Origin: Allomyces macrogynus ATCC 38327
Taxonomy: Eukaryota; Blastocladiomycota; Blastocladiomycetes; Blastocladiales; Blastocladiaceae
Length of the DNA: 48,378 nt
Assembly: GCA_000151295.1 (NCBI GenBank)
Contig: GG745365.1
Location: 344,832 to 393,209 of the forward strand
Reading direction: 5' to 3'
Positions within the stretch are counted from its first letter, which is position 1. The number at the start of each line of letters is the position of its first letter. The notes under the pieces are model-generated. The model did no database searches. It was not told the DNA's origin and was given only the letters and a program-made list of their open reading frames with translations. A program made the position numbers and the translations under genes. Below are positions 10,314-21,282 of the stretch, piece after piece.

Positions 10314-10404
10314 GTCGCTGCGTGTTGTGCCTGGCGCGTTTCTGGAGAGATTCGTGGGTGGAGAAGACGCTGATAACATCGAATATGTGCGGGCGCCATC
10401 CCGG

Positions 10405-10410
10405 TTTATA
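10405..10410 (-). promoter_or_regulatory. TATA box of the F-box gene
   Basis: TATAAA on the minus strand, 92 nt upstream of the chosen start at 10313. It would place transcription initiation near 10380, which excludes the ATG at 10379 as the usual start. Confidence 0.5.
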
Positions 10411-10767
10411 CTTGCAGTTTTCGTTGCGTGTCGGTGGCCTCACTGGAAGTGGGTGGCTGTGGACGGTGGATGGCTGCATGTCTTCATGATGTCGAGCCAG
10501 GCACCTCATCTCTCCACGGAGTCATTTGCCAAACTGGCGAGAACACGATGCCGTGTCACCGCAATTTGTTGTTTTGTTGGTGCTGGTCGGCCTGATCTGC
10601 AGGGTGCAACGCTCCGTAATCCTGGAAATGGAAGCTGGAAATGGACTGAAGGTCGACCGCGAACGTCCCGTCGAGCCTACCATGATTGACGCAGCAGCAA
10701 GAAGTACGATCAAGTCTCCTGGCTGCAAACGCGTCGATTTGACTCCAACACATTCATTCAATCCGAG
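10411..10767. other. Intergenic, upstream of the F-box gene
   Basis: Short overlapping frames on both strands, none with a recognisable domain. Likely promoter of the F-box gene together with the 3' flank of the decayed gene that follows on the same strand. Confidence 0.4.
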
Positions 10768-12640
10768 CTACTCGGCCATGGCCAGTCCTGCAAACGCCAT
10801 CAAATGACTGCTCAGCCGCGCGAGCAGCGCGCTCGCCTGGTGCAGCTTGCCATACATTTGCCCAACCGCCTTCCACGGGACCTCAACAATCATGTCACTC
10901 GACACGTCGAACCAGCGGTCGCCAAGCATGCTACACGCGCGGAACGGTGTTGTTAATTTCGCTGCATCTGCTCTACTGAAAACTGGCCGACGGTGGACAA
11001 CGCACAGCGACACGCGCTCGTTCCCCACACCGGGTGACGGTGCCCCCACGGTCGCCATGGACCGCACCGACGTTGACAATTTCATGGCCGACCTCGACGG
11101 ACTGAGCGCGGCCACACTGCCCGTGCTTGGTGACGACGCGACCGTCGTTGCTCCCGCGTGCCGCGTGGGCTGTGGCGTCACGCTTCGAGCACTTGGTGGC
11201 GGGCTTGCTGCCGAGGTTACGGCGCTGCCCGTCGAGCTCGCACGCACGTGGTGGATGCCTTGCTTGAGCGCCGTCGTGAGCTTGTTGGTCGGGGTCCCAA
11301 TAAAGCTTCCGCTCGAGCTCACATGCAGGCTCGACAAACTGCCGGCCGGAGCTAGCTGGAAGACGGTCATGACGAATCCCGCTGGCGCGACGGCGAGCCC
11401 GACAGCGAGATCATCGGCGAGCTGCTGCACTTGCATTGACGGCGCTGAGAGCGGTGCGGCGTGGGATGCGGCGGGCGCGGCCGTCGCGGCCGTCGACAGC
11501 GCAGCGTGGATCGACCGCTGCAGGTTGTGGAGGAGCTGGTTGGGTGGACGAGCGTGGCGATCAGTTGCAGAGACGGATCTCGATGCACGTTTGCCAAAAA
11601 GGACGAACCGACTCGATAATATGGTGATGGAACGGCTGCAGCGTCGACCGAAGCATCGTCAGCGCCGCAAGCGTGTGGTGGTGCGTGTCCATGAGCGAAT
11701 GTACGGTCAGCGGGTCGACGCGCCACTTGACCATGCTGCGTGACGGAAACTTGACCGCCAGTTCCTAGTTGCGAGATAAACATCAGCTTAGTTGCGTGCG
11801 TTTTGAAGTCGCGGCGGGGTGCGGAACATGGCAAAGAGATCGCACCGACTCAACAATGGTGTAGCCGTGAAAAGTCAGCGAGCCGTGTACGCCTGCCGAG
11901 TCACTAAAGACGTATTCCACTTCGTCAACCTGCTGTTCCGACGCGCATCGTTTCTGTTGTGTTCACGCAACACACGGACCCGAAATCAGTCGCAATCGGC
12001 AGCGTCGCCAATGACCCTGCGGAAATGGCCGACGCGGGCGAGATGCAGTCGAGCGCGTCCTGCAGTAATACGGCCACGTCGGCGAGGAGCTCCGGGACGA
12101 CGCTTGACAGGTACCAGCCGAGCTCACGACGCTACATGCCAAGGCATCCACCACCACCAGCACGATGTGTGGAGCTCTCGAAGTGAGCCATGGTTCATGG
12201 TCATCGACTGTCATGAAACGCGTACAGACCATGGCCTGATCCTCACGCGCCCAGTCGGCTGTGTCGAGCGGATCCTTGGCCGCTGCGCCGCGGACAGAGC
12301 TCGTCGTTGCTGACCTCGGCAGCGCAGTGGCTGCCATGGTTGAGTTGGTGCCCAAAGGGCTGGTCGAATGCGGTTGTTGGGGGTTGCAGCAGGCACGCCG
12401 ATCGTGATCCACCGTTCAACAGACTCGGCGGGTTGGTGCTCGCAGCTAACCGGGACGGTCGCGTATTCGCGTTTTGAAAGCGGAAGCACTTTGCAGGGAG
12501 TTGGAAGATGGCTATGTCGACTGTCGACGCTCGTGCGGTGGACTGCATGATATTCGCGACGTCGTCGTGGCGCGTACCTGGTCCAAGACAACCTGCAAAG
12601 AGATGTGCAAAATGCGAGCCTCTGACTTTGCTCACCGCAT
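10768..12640 (-). pseudogene. Decayed or heavily interrupted helical protein gene
   Basis: Several minus-strand stretches look coding but lie in different frames. At about 12340-12200 there is an acidic DTADWAREDQAMVCTRF segment. At 12110-12010 the helix SSVVPELLADVAVLLQDALD appears. At 11950-11825 comes EQQVDEVEYVFSDSAG followed by FHGYTIVESVRSLCHV. At 11735-11575 there is VKWRVDPLTVHSLMDTHHH then FHHHIIESVRPFWQTC. At 11540-11480 QLLHNLQRSIHAALS occurs, and at 11436-10768 a final open frame ends LHQASALLARLSSHLMAFAG. Some changes could be introns (for example acceptor TGTAG before the last segment), but 1-nt shifts inside helices suggest decay. The two IVESVR/IIESVR segments indicate an internal duplication. 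No family recognised; function unknown. Confidence 0.4.
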
Positions 12641-13570
12641 CTGTGACTCACCCTGTGTCTCTCCACCTCGATCCGATTCGCCGCGCGCGGCTAGCAGCTC
12701 GCGCGAGTGCCTCTCCAAAGGTTATACAGCATGTTGCCTCGGCACATCAATAACGCCCAGGAGAGGGACGATCACTCTGGGCGGCGTAGTTCTGGCGGTT
12801 ATCTTGCATGCTTCACTGCAGATCAACAGTCACTGTCAGCAGCAAGCGTGGCGAGCATGATCCTACTCCCTCGTGCTGCACAGAATGTAACAGCAATAAG
12901 TGGTGGAGAAGAACAACTGAGGCATTCTTAGCTCTTCTTCTTGCAGCATTTGTGCCTGCCGTGCATTCGCGACTTCCAACCATCGGGCCATCAAAGGTGG
13001 AATGGTAGCGCCGCGCCGCGACGCCTGTGCGCGCGACTCGAGCGCAACATGGTGAAGTACCTGTCTGGCAGGATGCTGATTATTATTGGTGGCTCTTAGT
13101 AGGCGTCATTGCGGGCGCCATGGGCAACCGCGGTCGTGCCGTGACTAGACACTTTCGTGTGTGTGCTATGACCCACCAGCGTGAGCACGAATAACCAGCT
13201 CCACTAGTGCAGAGTTTGCGCTGATAGATAACTGGGCTCTCCGCCAGTTTTCGATTCGTAAAGACGACGGGAGGCGGAAGCTCCCGACAACCTTGACCAG
13301 GCGAGCGGCATATCGTGTGCGTGTGCATGCGTCCAGTGCGTTGGCTGGCGAGCTCCTCCTTACGGTCAACCTCTCGTTCGGTTTGATGTCTTGCACGCCA
13401 GGTCGCTCAACTCGTTCCGCTGAGTCTGAGTTTCGACCAAGAAGCCCGAACGCACCAATCTGGCCAGTGCGTCAGCGCGCCGGTGCGGAACCAGTCGCGA
13501 AAACAAACATAAGACTCTTGCTAATAACTCGTAGCCGTGTGCTAACCCGGCCCCACGCGGCTCAACCCCA
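12641..13570. other. Intergenic, nothing recognised
   Basis: Stop-rich in all six frames and richer in A/T than the flanking genes. It separates the end of the kinase gene (reading left from 16 kb) from the decayed helical gene. No RNA gene, repeat or promoter is evident. Confidence 0.5.
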
Positions 13571-16074
13571 TCACCACCCCCACGCCGCGCTCATCGGCCC
13601 CAGCGCGGCCAGCGCCGCAACGTGCACGACGACACCGACAACCACAGGCCACCACGCCGCCATCTCCGTTTCTGCCGGCTGCATGGCCGGGAAATCAAAC
13701 GCGACCATGCCCGCGCACGTCACGGCAATCGCGGTCGTCGTCGCCTCGCCCGGGACCATCGCGACCGACGCCAGTTTCAAAACCAGCAACGTGCGCACCC
13801 AGTCGAGCCGTGTGCGCTGCACGACGACCCACTGGTGCCCGGGCGGTGCCGGCGGGAGTGCTGACGCGGCACGACAGGGATGGGAACGCTGGGCACGGGC
13901 GACGGGTTCGGAGAGACCGAGTGCGCGGTCGGCCGCGTCGCCGTATCCATGGGCATCGGATTCCGGCGGCGCTGAAGTGGCGGCCGCACTCCGCCGACTC
14001 GGTCCGGTCCACGTCCATCTGCTCCTTCGCCTCACTCGCGCCCCGCTCTTCACTCGCCGCGGTCGTCGAGTCCGGCGGCGGCACCAACTCGCGCTGCAGT
14101 CGCTCCAGTGCGCGCACGGCTTCCGCGGCGGTCATCCGCTACGGCGGCTCCTTGGCCAGGCACGCAACGATCCAGTCGCGAATCGGCGATGGCACGCGCG
14201 GTGTCGGTCCGCACGGGAAAATCCCGCGCGTCACATCAAACGCGCAAATCTCGGTGCGCAGTCGGTCGACGTCTTCGAGCTGCGAGTAGGGCAGTTGCGC
14301 GCCGTATGCGCAGTAGTACCCGAGCAGGCCGAGCGAGTAGACGTCGGCCTTGGGCGAGTAGGGGCGCGTGAATCGGCCGGTCGCGTCAGCGCGCAGCATT
14401 TCGGGCGCGGTGAAGTCGATCGTGCCCGTGTGGCCCGTGCGTCGGCGCAGGGCTTCGGCGGAGAGGAGCTCGCATTCGCCAAAGTCGGAAATGAGGACGG
14501 TTGGGCTAGTGGAGAGCGAGCAAGGGTCAGGAACGGTCGTTTTGGCGCGTGACTCGGCGGGGGGAACAAAGGTACGCACACTTCACCCCCGCCCTCCCAC
14601 GACAGCAAGATGTTCGGCGGCTTGACATCGCGGTGCACAATCGAATGCCGGTGCAAATGCTCGAGCCCGCGCGCGATCCCCAAGAGCATGTCGAGCATCG
14701 CCGCCGTGCTCAGCAGCCGCACCACCTTCCCACTCTGATCCACGGCAAGTCCACCTTCGGGCTCAACACTCGTCCACGCGTCGGGCAGCTTGGGCAGCGC
14801 AGCGAGCGCCTTGGCCTGCCGCCGACGCCGCAACGCCTGCGCGCGGGGCGACAGGAGCCCCTCGTCGTCCTCGCCGGTCGGTGGCGGAGGCGGAGGCATC
14901 CCAGGAAGAGCTACGTTTTCCGGAAACAGGTACTCTTCGAGGTTCCCGCCGCGCGCGCACTCCATGAGAATGAAGAGCGTCGGGATCGGTGGACCGAAGG
15001 CAGAGTGCCGCGCGGTCTCGAGCCACGCGTGCTTGTAGGCGATGATGTTCGGGTGCCGCAGCCGCTCGAGCAGCGTGACTTCGCGCAGCATGCGCGAGAG
15101 CCAGCATGCGCGAGAGCCATGGGTGGTTGTTGCCCACAGCGACTTTCTTGATAGCGTACTCGCTAGAGAGAGGGCATGCGGTTGGCGATGCGAACAGAAC
15201 AAGCAAATGGAGGACGCGGTCGAATGAAGCGCGTACCCGAGCGGAATGTCGTCGAGAACGTGGCGACAGAGAAAGACGGAGCCGCGCGCACCGCGACCGA
15301 GCTTCTTTTCTTCGACGAAGAACCGCTCGTAGTAGCCCTGGTTGAACGAAGCAGCGTTGACCGCGTCGTCGACGGCGCCGGTACTCAGCGTTCTTGCGCG
15401 TGCTCCCGTCGAAGGGGTCACGGGCGGCGGTGGAGGGATCGTAGCTGACGTAGGGCTCGATGGTTGCGACGGGGACGGGTACTGCGTGCTGAAGACGTGA
15501 AGAAAGGGACAGGGTCAGCACACGAGCAAAAGACTGCCACGAGGCGAAGTCATCAAACGTACTGCGAGCTCGCCAAGAGCCGGAAATAGTTGCGGTCGAG
15601 AAACGTGGGTTGCGACTGCGCCGCCGGGGACACGATCCACGGCGAGGACGACGACAACCCGTCGGAACTGGTTGAGTCCCCAGGGCGGCGATCAGCACCG
15701 TCCTGGCTCGACGGCAGAACGGTCCCGAACGGTCGGTGACACGTCGGGCAGCAAAAAGAATCGTTCGAGTCCCAGCTGCGCGATGGAGGCAACGTTATGG
15801 CATGGGTCGGAGCGGGCGTCTGCAGCGCGAGCGCGTGGTTGTCAGCGTTGTAGAGCACGACTTGGCGAGACGCATCGTTGCGGCTGGGCAATCACGGGTC
15901 GTCAATTCTGGAACGGTGGAGAGCATGTATAAGCGCAAACCATACGCACAGAATAATGTGCCAGTTGGCGTGGTCTGCAGAGTGGTCGGCACCAGCTTGA
16001 TCCGTGCTGGGCAACCCCGGCAGCGCGCGGGGTGGCGGTAAGACGTGCGGCGGGCCGGCGACGTGGTGGAGCAT
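13571..16074 (-). pseudogene. IKS1: IKS1-like Ser/Thr protein kinase, disrupted by a 16-bp duplication and a TAG
   Basis: Exons on the minus strand: 16074-15950, 15883-15563, 15488-15237, 15162-14580 and 14505 onward. Introns are 66, 74, 74 and 74 nt with donors GTGCGT, GTACGT, GTACGC and GTGCGT. The order matches the fungal IKS family: a NWHIILRNDASRQVVLYN strand pair, a zinc-ribbon-like CCPTCHRPF, FLDRNYFRLL, then the kinase with KKLGRGARGSVFLC, YAIKKVAVGNNHPWLSRML, HPNIIAYKHAWLE, IVHRDVKPPNILL, LISDFGE and TIDFTAPEML. A hydrophobic C-terminus follows, in another frame. Two lesions: a 16-bp tandem duplication (15086-15117) inside the helix after NNHPW shifts the frame by one, and TAG at 14141-14139 interrupts the last kinase helix (KEPP-stop-RMTAAEAVRALERL, same frame continuing). 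Key catalytic residues remain intact, so decay is recent, or these are sequence errors. The first exon start is uncertain. Confidence 0.8.
15086..15119. repeat. 16-bp tandem duplication in the kinase gene
   Basis: Plus-strand unit CAGCATGCGCGAGAGC occurs at 15086-15101 and again at 15102-15117, followed by the first two bases of a third copy. Deleting one copy restores the frame exactly between NNHPWLSRML and REVTLLERL, which shows it is a derived insertion. Confidence 0.93.
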
Positions 16075-17136
16075 GACGGGGCCGACGCGGATCGGGGGCG
16101 GGCGGGTAGCGAAATCATTTGGTAGATGTTCAAAGGGGCCAGCGCGGGTGCTGGTGGCTCCTCGTCTGCCGAGGTGCCCTCGCCAGCGCCGTCGGTGGTG
16201 GTCGTGGTCATGTCGTCGCTGGTCAAGTCCAGGTCGACCTGGTCCGGGCTTTCGGAGCTGCTGATCGTGCTTGCGCCGTCTGCGGGCAGTTGAGCAGGTG
16301 GTTGGTGCGGCTCGCCATTGCTTCGTGTGCCGTTCATATCGCTCGTGGTGAACGGGAGCGCAGCTTCAGCATCCTTGGCAGTTGTTGGCTTGTGGTTTGC
16401 TGGTGCAGCTGGAGAAACGGGCAACGTGGCGCAGCAGGGCGACCAAGACGCGTCGGTTGGAAGTTGCGTGTCACACGTGGAGCTGCGAGACACTGGCAAC
16501 CGTAATTAGCGCAATGCAGAGCAACAACCGCGGCGAGCTTCGTCGCCATGGCAATGGCCAAGTGAGCACGTATACTTGACGAAGACGTTCGATCATGTAG
16601 AATGCGAAACGCTGCTCTGAACTGTGCAGGGCAGGGCTCCTCGGTGCCGCTCGTGGAGCGCAGCCACCATGGATAAAACGGCTGCAGTCTGCCGTGCCCT
16701 GGCTTGGCGGCGGCTGCCACGTCAAGGAGACATGGTTATGCGCAGCCGTCCGCGACGATTTGGCCGGATTGACCTGGCTGCGTCGAAATACATTGAGCCG
16801 GGCTGCGATATGAGCGAACCGCGCACAAGGGAATCGCTTTCAAGCTTTGAGCAATGTCCGCTCTTCCCCGACGCACCTTGACAAATCGTCTCCTCACAAC
16901 AAACATCTGGAAGTGGACCCACCACCCGCTCGTTTTAACCCCGCCGACATAAATACTTTCGGGCCCGTCCTCGGCCCAGATTTTGTCGTTGCTCTCGACG
17001 GTTCCCCAACGCTCAATAAGTGCACAACCATTCGGCCAAGCCCACATCCGCACCAACGACGGTGCACGACTTGTCATTGCATTCCAACCTTCCAGCAAAG
17101 CAGCTTTGTATTGTTGCTCAAGTATTATCAACCACC
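16075..17136. other. Divergent upstream region of the kinase and the first DUF2306-FNR gene
   Basis: The minus strand is open from about 16500 down to 16080 and includes an acidic Ser/Thr/Glu-rich segment after an ATG at 16337; it could be an additional N-terminal exon of the kinase, but no clean splice pair connects it. A TATA-like ATAAATA lies at 16949-16955. Otherwise stop-rich. Confidence 0.4.
16949..16955 (+). promoter_or_regulatory. TATA-like element of DUF2306-FNR gene A
   Basis: ATAAATA 188 nt before the ATG at 17137. The paralogue has AATAAATAT at nearly the same distance (about 200 nt), so the promoter layout appears conserved. Confidence 0.4.
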
Positions 17137-18757
17137 ATGAGCGAGAGGGCAAGCGACCAGCCTGCCGCGAAGCGCAGCAGTCCATCTGGTTCCGACGTCG
17201 ACCAGCGGTGGGCGCGCGTCGACCGGTTCTCTTCGCGCATATTCTGGTGGACCACCGTGTCCATTGTTCTCTTTGTTGGCCTGTACCTCGTCGGCCAGCA
17301 TCTCGTTTTCCACGTTGATCACGTTCGTAACTTTGCGGATACGAATACGTCATGTTTGCTTTTGCGAGACAACATCAGGCTGACCTCGATGCATTTCTGC
17401 CACTTGCCAGGGAGGGTACACCAACAAGACCAACCAAGTCGGGTTCGTTGTGCACGCCGTGACCGGTTCGCTCTACTTTTTCCTCGGCCTCGTGCAGTTC
17501 CACGCGCCGACGCGACAAGCCTACCCGGCGTTCCACCGCGCGGCCGGATGGCTGTACACCATCTTTTCCGTGATTGCCGCGGCCGGTGTCGTCGTGATCC
17601 TCGTTGGCGGTTCCATGGCCGGCGAGTCGGCTATTCTTGCCTCGGCCCTGTACTTGCCCACCTGGATCGTCTTGCAGTGGCTCGCCATTCGCGCGATTCA
17701 AGTCGGAGACGTGGCCCTGCACCGGCGGCACCAGCTGCGCGCGTTTGCAATCGCGTGTTCCGTCATGCTGATGCGGCCCGTTGCCGGGTTCATTATCGCG
17801 TTCACGGTCGAGAACCCGGACGAACTCGTGCACCCGGGCGAGGCTCTGAAGACGGCGCTCTGGTTCGTGTTCTCGCTCACGGTGGCCTTTACCGAAGCGT
17901 TCCTCGTCTGGGAAGACCGCGCAGTGGAGAAGGTCGTGGTCGTGCCAAGCAGCGACAAGTCGGTCGCGGTCGTGCCGCTCTCGCACGTAGTCGCGCCCGG
18001 CACGATTGCGTCGGTCCTGGTTCCACCGGCGCGCGGTGTCAAGTCGGTCGTCATGACCGAGCTCACGCAGCGCACGGTTCGCGCCGTCCTGACGCTTGCC
18101 GACGGGCCGTACCTCGTCGCTCCCGGACAGCACGTGGCCGTGACCGCGACCCAGCCGGGTAGCCTGATCGACACATCGCTGACGCGCGAGTACTCGCCCG
18201 TGACGCACCCGGCGCGCGCACTCTCGCACCACGAAATTGAACTGATCATCCGGCTCGTGCCCGGCGGCGCCATGTCCGCGCGGTGGCGCGCTCCCGAGCA
18301 GTGGACGTGGTCGATCACGTTCGTCCCAGTCGTGCCCAACTGCACGATGCAGCGTGTGATCGCGGCCAAGAATGCGCCAGTAATGCTGGTCTCGCTCGGC
18401 ACTGGCGCGACGCCATTCGTCAATGTGATTCGCGCGCTGGCTGCGGAAAGTCGCAGGGTTCACGTCGTCCAGGTGCACCGCGCTATCGAGGACATGTTTT
18501 GGACTGCCGACGAGTGGGAGGCCATGGGGGTCGACGAGCAGCTTGTGACGAGCGAGCAGCGGATTGGCCGCATCAGCGCGCAGGACCTGGTGGAGAAGGT
18601 GCGCGAGGTCGACGGCAAGGGGAAACCGGAAGTTGCCGGCTGGCGCGTGCTTGTGAGCGGGCCGCAACAGGCCGCGCGCGAGCTGACGTTGGCGACGCGC
18701 AAGGCGCTGGGGTGGGACGAGCACCGCATTGCGGCGGTCGGCGTGGACGACCGGTGA
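17137..18757 (+). CDS. DUF2306-like membrane domain fused to FNR-like oxidoreductase, paralogue A, 510 aa
   Basis: Exons 17137-17322 and 17411-18757; the junction is phase 0 and matches that of the paralogue, although the donor GTTCGT is weak. Residues ~36-58 form a first membrane helix. Residues ~74-230 hold further helices with the DUF2306-like pattern HAVTGSLYFFLGLVQFH, FHRAAGW and ALHRRHQLRAFA (His77, His93, His104, His166, His169). A linker leads to a ferredoxin-NADP reductase-like module: a beta-barrel with a GQHVAVTA segment, REYSPV near 321 (the RxYS flavin-contact motif), GGAMSARW, LVSLGTGATPFVNVIRAL near 390 (NAD(P) dinucleotide loop), and VLVSGPQQAARE. Expected action: electron transfer from NAD(P)H through FAD toward the membrane domain. 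Whether heme or another acceptor is bound is not shown. ATG context ACCACCATGA. Domain calls come from motif memory, not a search. Confidence 0.82.
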
Positions 18758-19329
18758 TGCAAAATGAGCGTCGTAGCGAAATTGCAATGTGCAAATGAGA
18801 ATGAAACGGTGCGGGTGTAATTATGGAATACTCCCCGAATCTATGCTCCCTTGTCATGTCTGTCGGCTCCAATGTTAACAAGACTCTTGGGCGTCAGGCT
18901 GATTCAAAACGTCTCACTCAGGCAACCCAATGGTCACGGTTGTCGAGGCTGTGTAAATATCAGGGTCGACTCGGCTTCACGCCATGCCTCACGGCATCCT
19001 TGTGCGCGCACCGCGAAATCGTTCATTGGATTTGAAAATAACAGAACAGATTAGGCAATAATGCTAACAAGGACAAGACAATGTAAGTGCGATAGCAAAC
19101 CTGGTGCGCCGACTCGCCCAACTCCTCGGCTTGCCAGCATGCCTGCGTGGGCTGCGCACCAGCTGTCTACCCGCTCAACGGTCCCGGCACATCGTTTCGC
19201 CTTGCCAAAGGGAGCCGGTGGGTCAGGTTGTGACTTGCATTGTTCACGGCCAACGGCAAATCGAAGTATTTTCGTGGTTGCTCCTACGATCAATAATGTC
19301 TGTCCGTAATGGATTGAAAAAGGTCGCGG
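18758..19329. other. Intergenic after paralogue A
   Basis: AT-richer 3' flank of paralogue A. Short plus-strand pieces at 19060-19330 (for example VVTCIVHGQRQIEVFSWLLL) might be an upstream decayed part of the glycoprotein gene that follows, but frames are broken and no start is evident. Confidence 0.4.
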
Positions 19330-20433
19330 ATGGGCAGAAACGACAGCCCCGTGATCGAAGAAGTGATGCTGCACGTCGTTCCAGTTCTCGACGAAAACGC
19401 GCGGTTTGTGGAATGGCACATGTGCATTAACGCAACGCCGTATTCGGCCATCTTATTCTCGCTCACATTCTCGCTCGCGGTCGCCAATCCCGTTTGGCCG
19501 ACCTTCATTGTCTCGACCCAGCCGTCTGCCTCCCAGTACGGCTCGGATTATTTGCCGCCGCCGTTGGCGCCCATGGACACCATTATTGAAGACCTGGGGT
19601 GTGGTGGCGAGTCGCCTGTGGGGGTACGGGTCGGCCCCTGTCGGGTTTGCGTTTGAGAATGTTGATCCGCACGCCGGGCTCTTGATTGGGCCAATCTCGT
19701 TTATGTGCGACCCAAAGCCGGCGGCGAACACCACGACGATGACGAAGACGACGACCAGCGAAACCACGCTGACGACAGCCACGGCGAGCGTAACGACCTC
19801 GACTCTCTCCACCATTACGGCCAGCAGCACCGTCTCGTCTTTGCCGACCTCCTCCACCACTTCAAGCACCGTGCTGGCCATTCGCGCAACGACCCGCACT
19901 TGCACTCGCCGGACCACTGGTATCACGCCGCGTCCCGTGCACACCAAGGCGCCGCTGCCCGTGCGTCCCGTCCATCTGGCGCACCCTATTGTGCCCGTTC
20001 TCGCTCGGCCCGTGACCGTAACACTCCCGGTACCGCACGTGACGCCCGGGCTCACGTTCAATCTGACGACGAAGACGTTAGGCACCGCCGCATCCCCTCT
20101 GGTCGTGATCGAGATTGTTCCCGTTGCGCTCCCGCGTGTCACTGCGGTGCCGCGCCAGCCGTGCGTCCACCGGCCAAGAAGCTCGTGCAGAACGATACCA
20201 TCACCGCCGCCACCGAAACCAGTGTCTCCACCGCGCCCGCGACGGCCGAGCGCGAGTCGTTTGGGGTGGTGGCGCCCGTCGCGGTGGGCGCCCTTGTTGC
20301 GGCTCCTGTTGGCGTAGCAGTCGCTGTGCGGCAACGCCGCCGCCACAACCAAGCTGCGCGCGGTCATGCGGTGCGGACCGACGAAGACGTGGGCTACCGT
20401 GCTCATAACGATGTCGCTATACCGCTGGTCTAG
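19330..20433 (+). pseudogene. Thr/Ser-rich surface glycoprotein gene, frameshifted
   Basis: Three successive coding-like segments in two frames. 19330-19630: an extracellular-looking segment with INATPYSAILFSLTFSLAV and YGSDYLPPPLAPMDTIIED. 19630-20140 (other frame): VGFAFENVDPHAGLLIGPIS followed by a long Thr/Ser stalk (TTTMTKTTTSETTLTTAT..., STSSTVLAIRATT) and Pro/Val-rich repeats, typical of O-glycosylated wall or surface proteins. 20150-20433 (first frame again): KKLVQNDTITAATETS, then one transmembrane helix FGVVAPVAVGALVAAPVGVA with a basic stop-transfer RQRRRHN and a short cytosolic tail. Together they describe a type I membrane mucin-like protein. Two frame changes (near 19630 and 20145) have no credible intron, so the gene looks broken. 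No family recognised for the N-terminal domain. Confidence 0.5.
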
Positions 20434-20741
20434 GCATGATGAGCTGTGTGATCCGAGTCACAAGCTGCTGTGCCCCATGCCTTTTCGTTCGCATTCATTT
20501 TTCCTGTGCCCCTGGCTAATTTTGTTCTCAATCTTTGTGATAATTACAATGTTCTCCACCCTGTCAATCATCAGTGGGGGGTCAATTTGATGGGTCCTGC
20601 AGTTCTCATGCATTGCTGGTCTAAAGACGTGTGGGGTGTTGAGATGTCTGGGTCCTGAGAGAGAAATGTGGGCACGTCATTTGGTAGAACAGCAAGCGCC
20701 ACCAAGACGGGAAGAAACATGACACAACCAGGATAGATTCG

Positions 20742-20783
20742 ATCACGGGCACGATATCACGGGCACGATATCACGGGCACGAT
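20742..20783. repeat. Perfect 14-bp tandem repeat, three copies
   Basis: ATCACGGGCACGAT at 20742-20755, 20756-20769 and 20770-20783, with no mismatch. Noncoding context. Confidence 0.95.
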
Positions 20784-21081
20784 TTGGTGTCTGACAGATC
20801 TGTCCAATGTGCGACGCGCTTGTGGTCATCCTGGCCATCCGCGCAATCAACCTGGGTCGATATGGCCAGGGCGCGGCTGCTGCATCTGACAGAGTCGCCA
20901 GTTGGTGTGCTCAGTGTGCTCGAGTGAAAGAATCAGCGCATTAGATTTCCTCAAATTCATGATACCAGCTTTCTCCATCAGAGTCGGAAACGTCGGGACT
21001 TGTCAGCAGAGCCGCGTCGTTTGGCTCCCGTCCTGTTGATCGGTAACAACTGGTTGACTGCCGATCGGGAGCGGCGCAGTC

Positions 21082-21090
21082 AATAAATAT
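21082..21090 (+). promoter_or_regulatory. TATA-like element of DUF2306-FNR gene B
   Basis: AATAAATAT about 200 nt upstream of the ATG at 21283; the equivalent element in paralogue A lies at a similar distance. Confidence 0.4.
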
Positions 21091-21282
21091 CTTGCACCTT
21101 GCGTCTCTGTCCTCCCCAAGCCTTGCTGCTCTCTCCCTCCATCACCTTTGCTGTGCGCGTCTTTGCAAACATCACGCGCGTCGCGCACGACTACCAGCAC
21201 CACCAAGTAGCAAAACTTGCTCTTGCTCGAGTTCCAACTGCAACCTGCCCGTACCACGACCAGGAATAACTGCGCCACGATC

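Larger units (their letters stand above)
20434..21282. other. Intergenic before paralogue B, with a 14-bp tandem repeat
   Basis: Stop-rich. Holds a perfect 14-bp x3 repeat at 20742-20783 and a TATA-like element at 21082-21090. No gene supported. Confidence 0.5.

Noticed and set aside
13293..14552. Long plus-strand open frame of about 420 codons
   Set aside because: It is the complement of the kinase gene. The minus strand carries conserved kinase motifs; the plus frame is Arg/Ala/His noise, typical of GC-rich shadows.
16080..16500. Minus-strand acidic frame as a separate gene upstream of the kinase
   Set aside because: Low complexity, no domain and no clean stop/start; better left as leader or possible first kinase exon.
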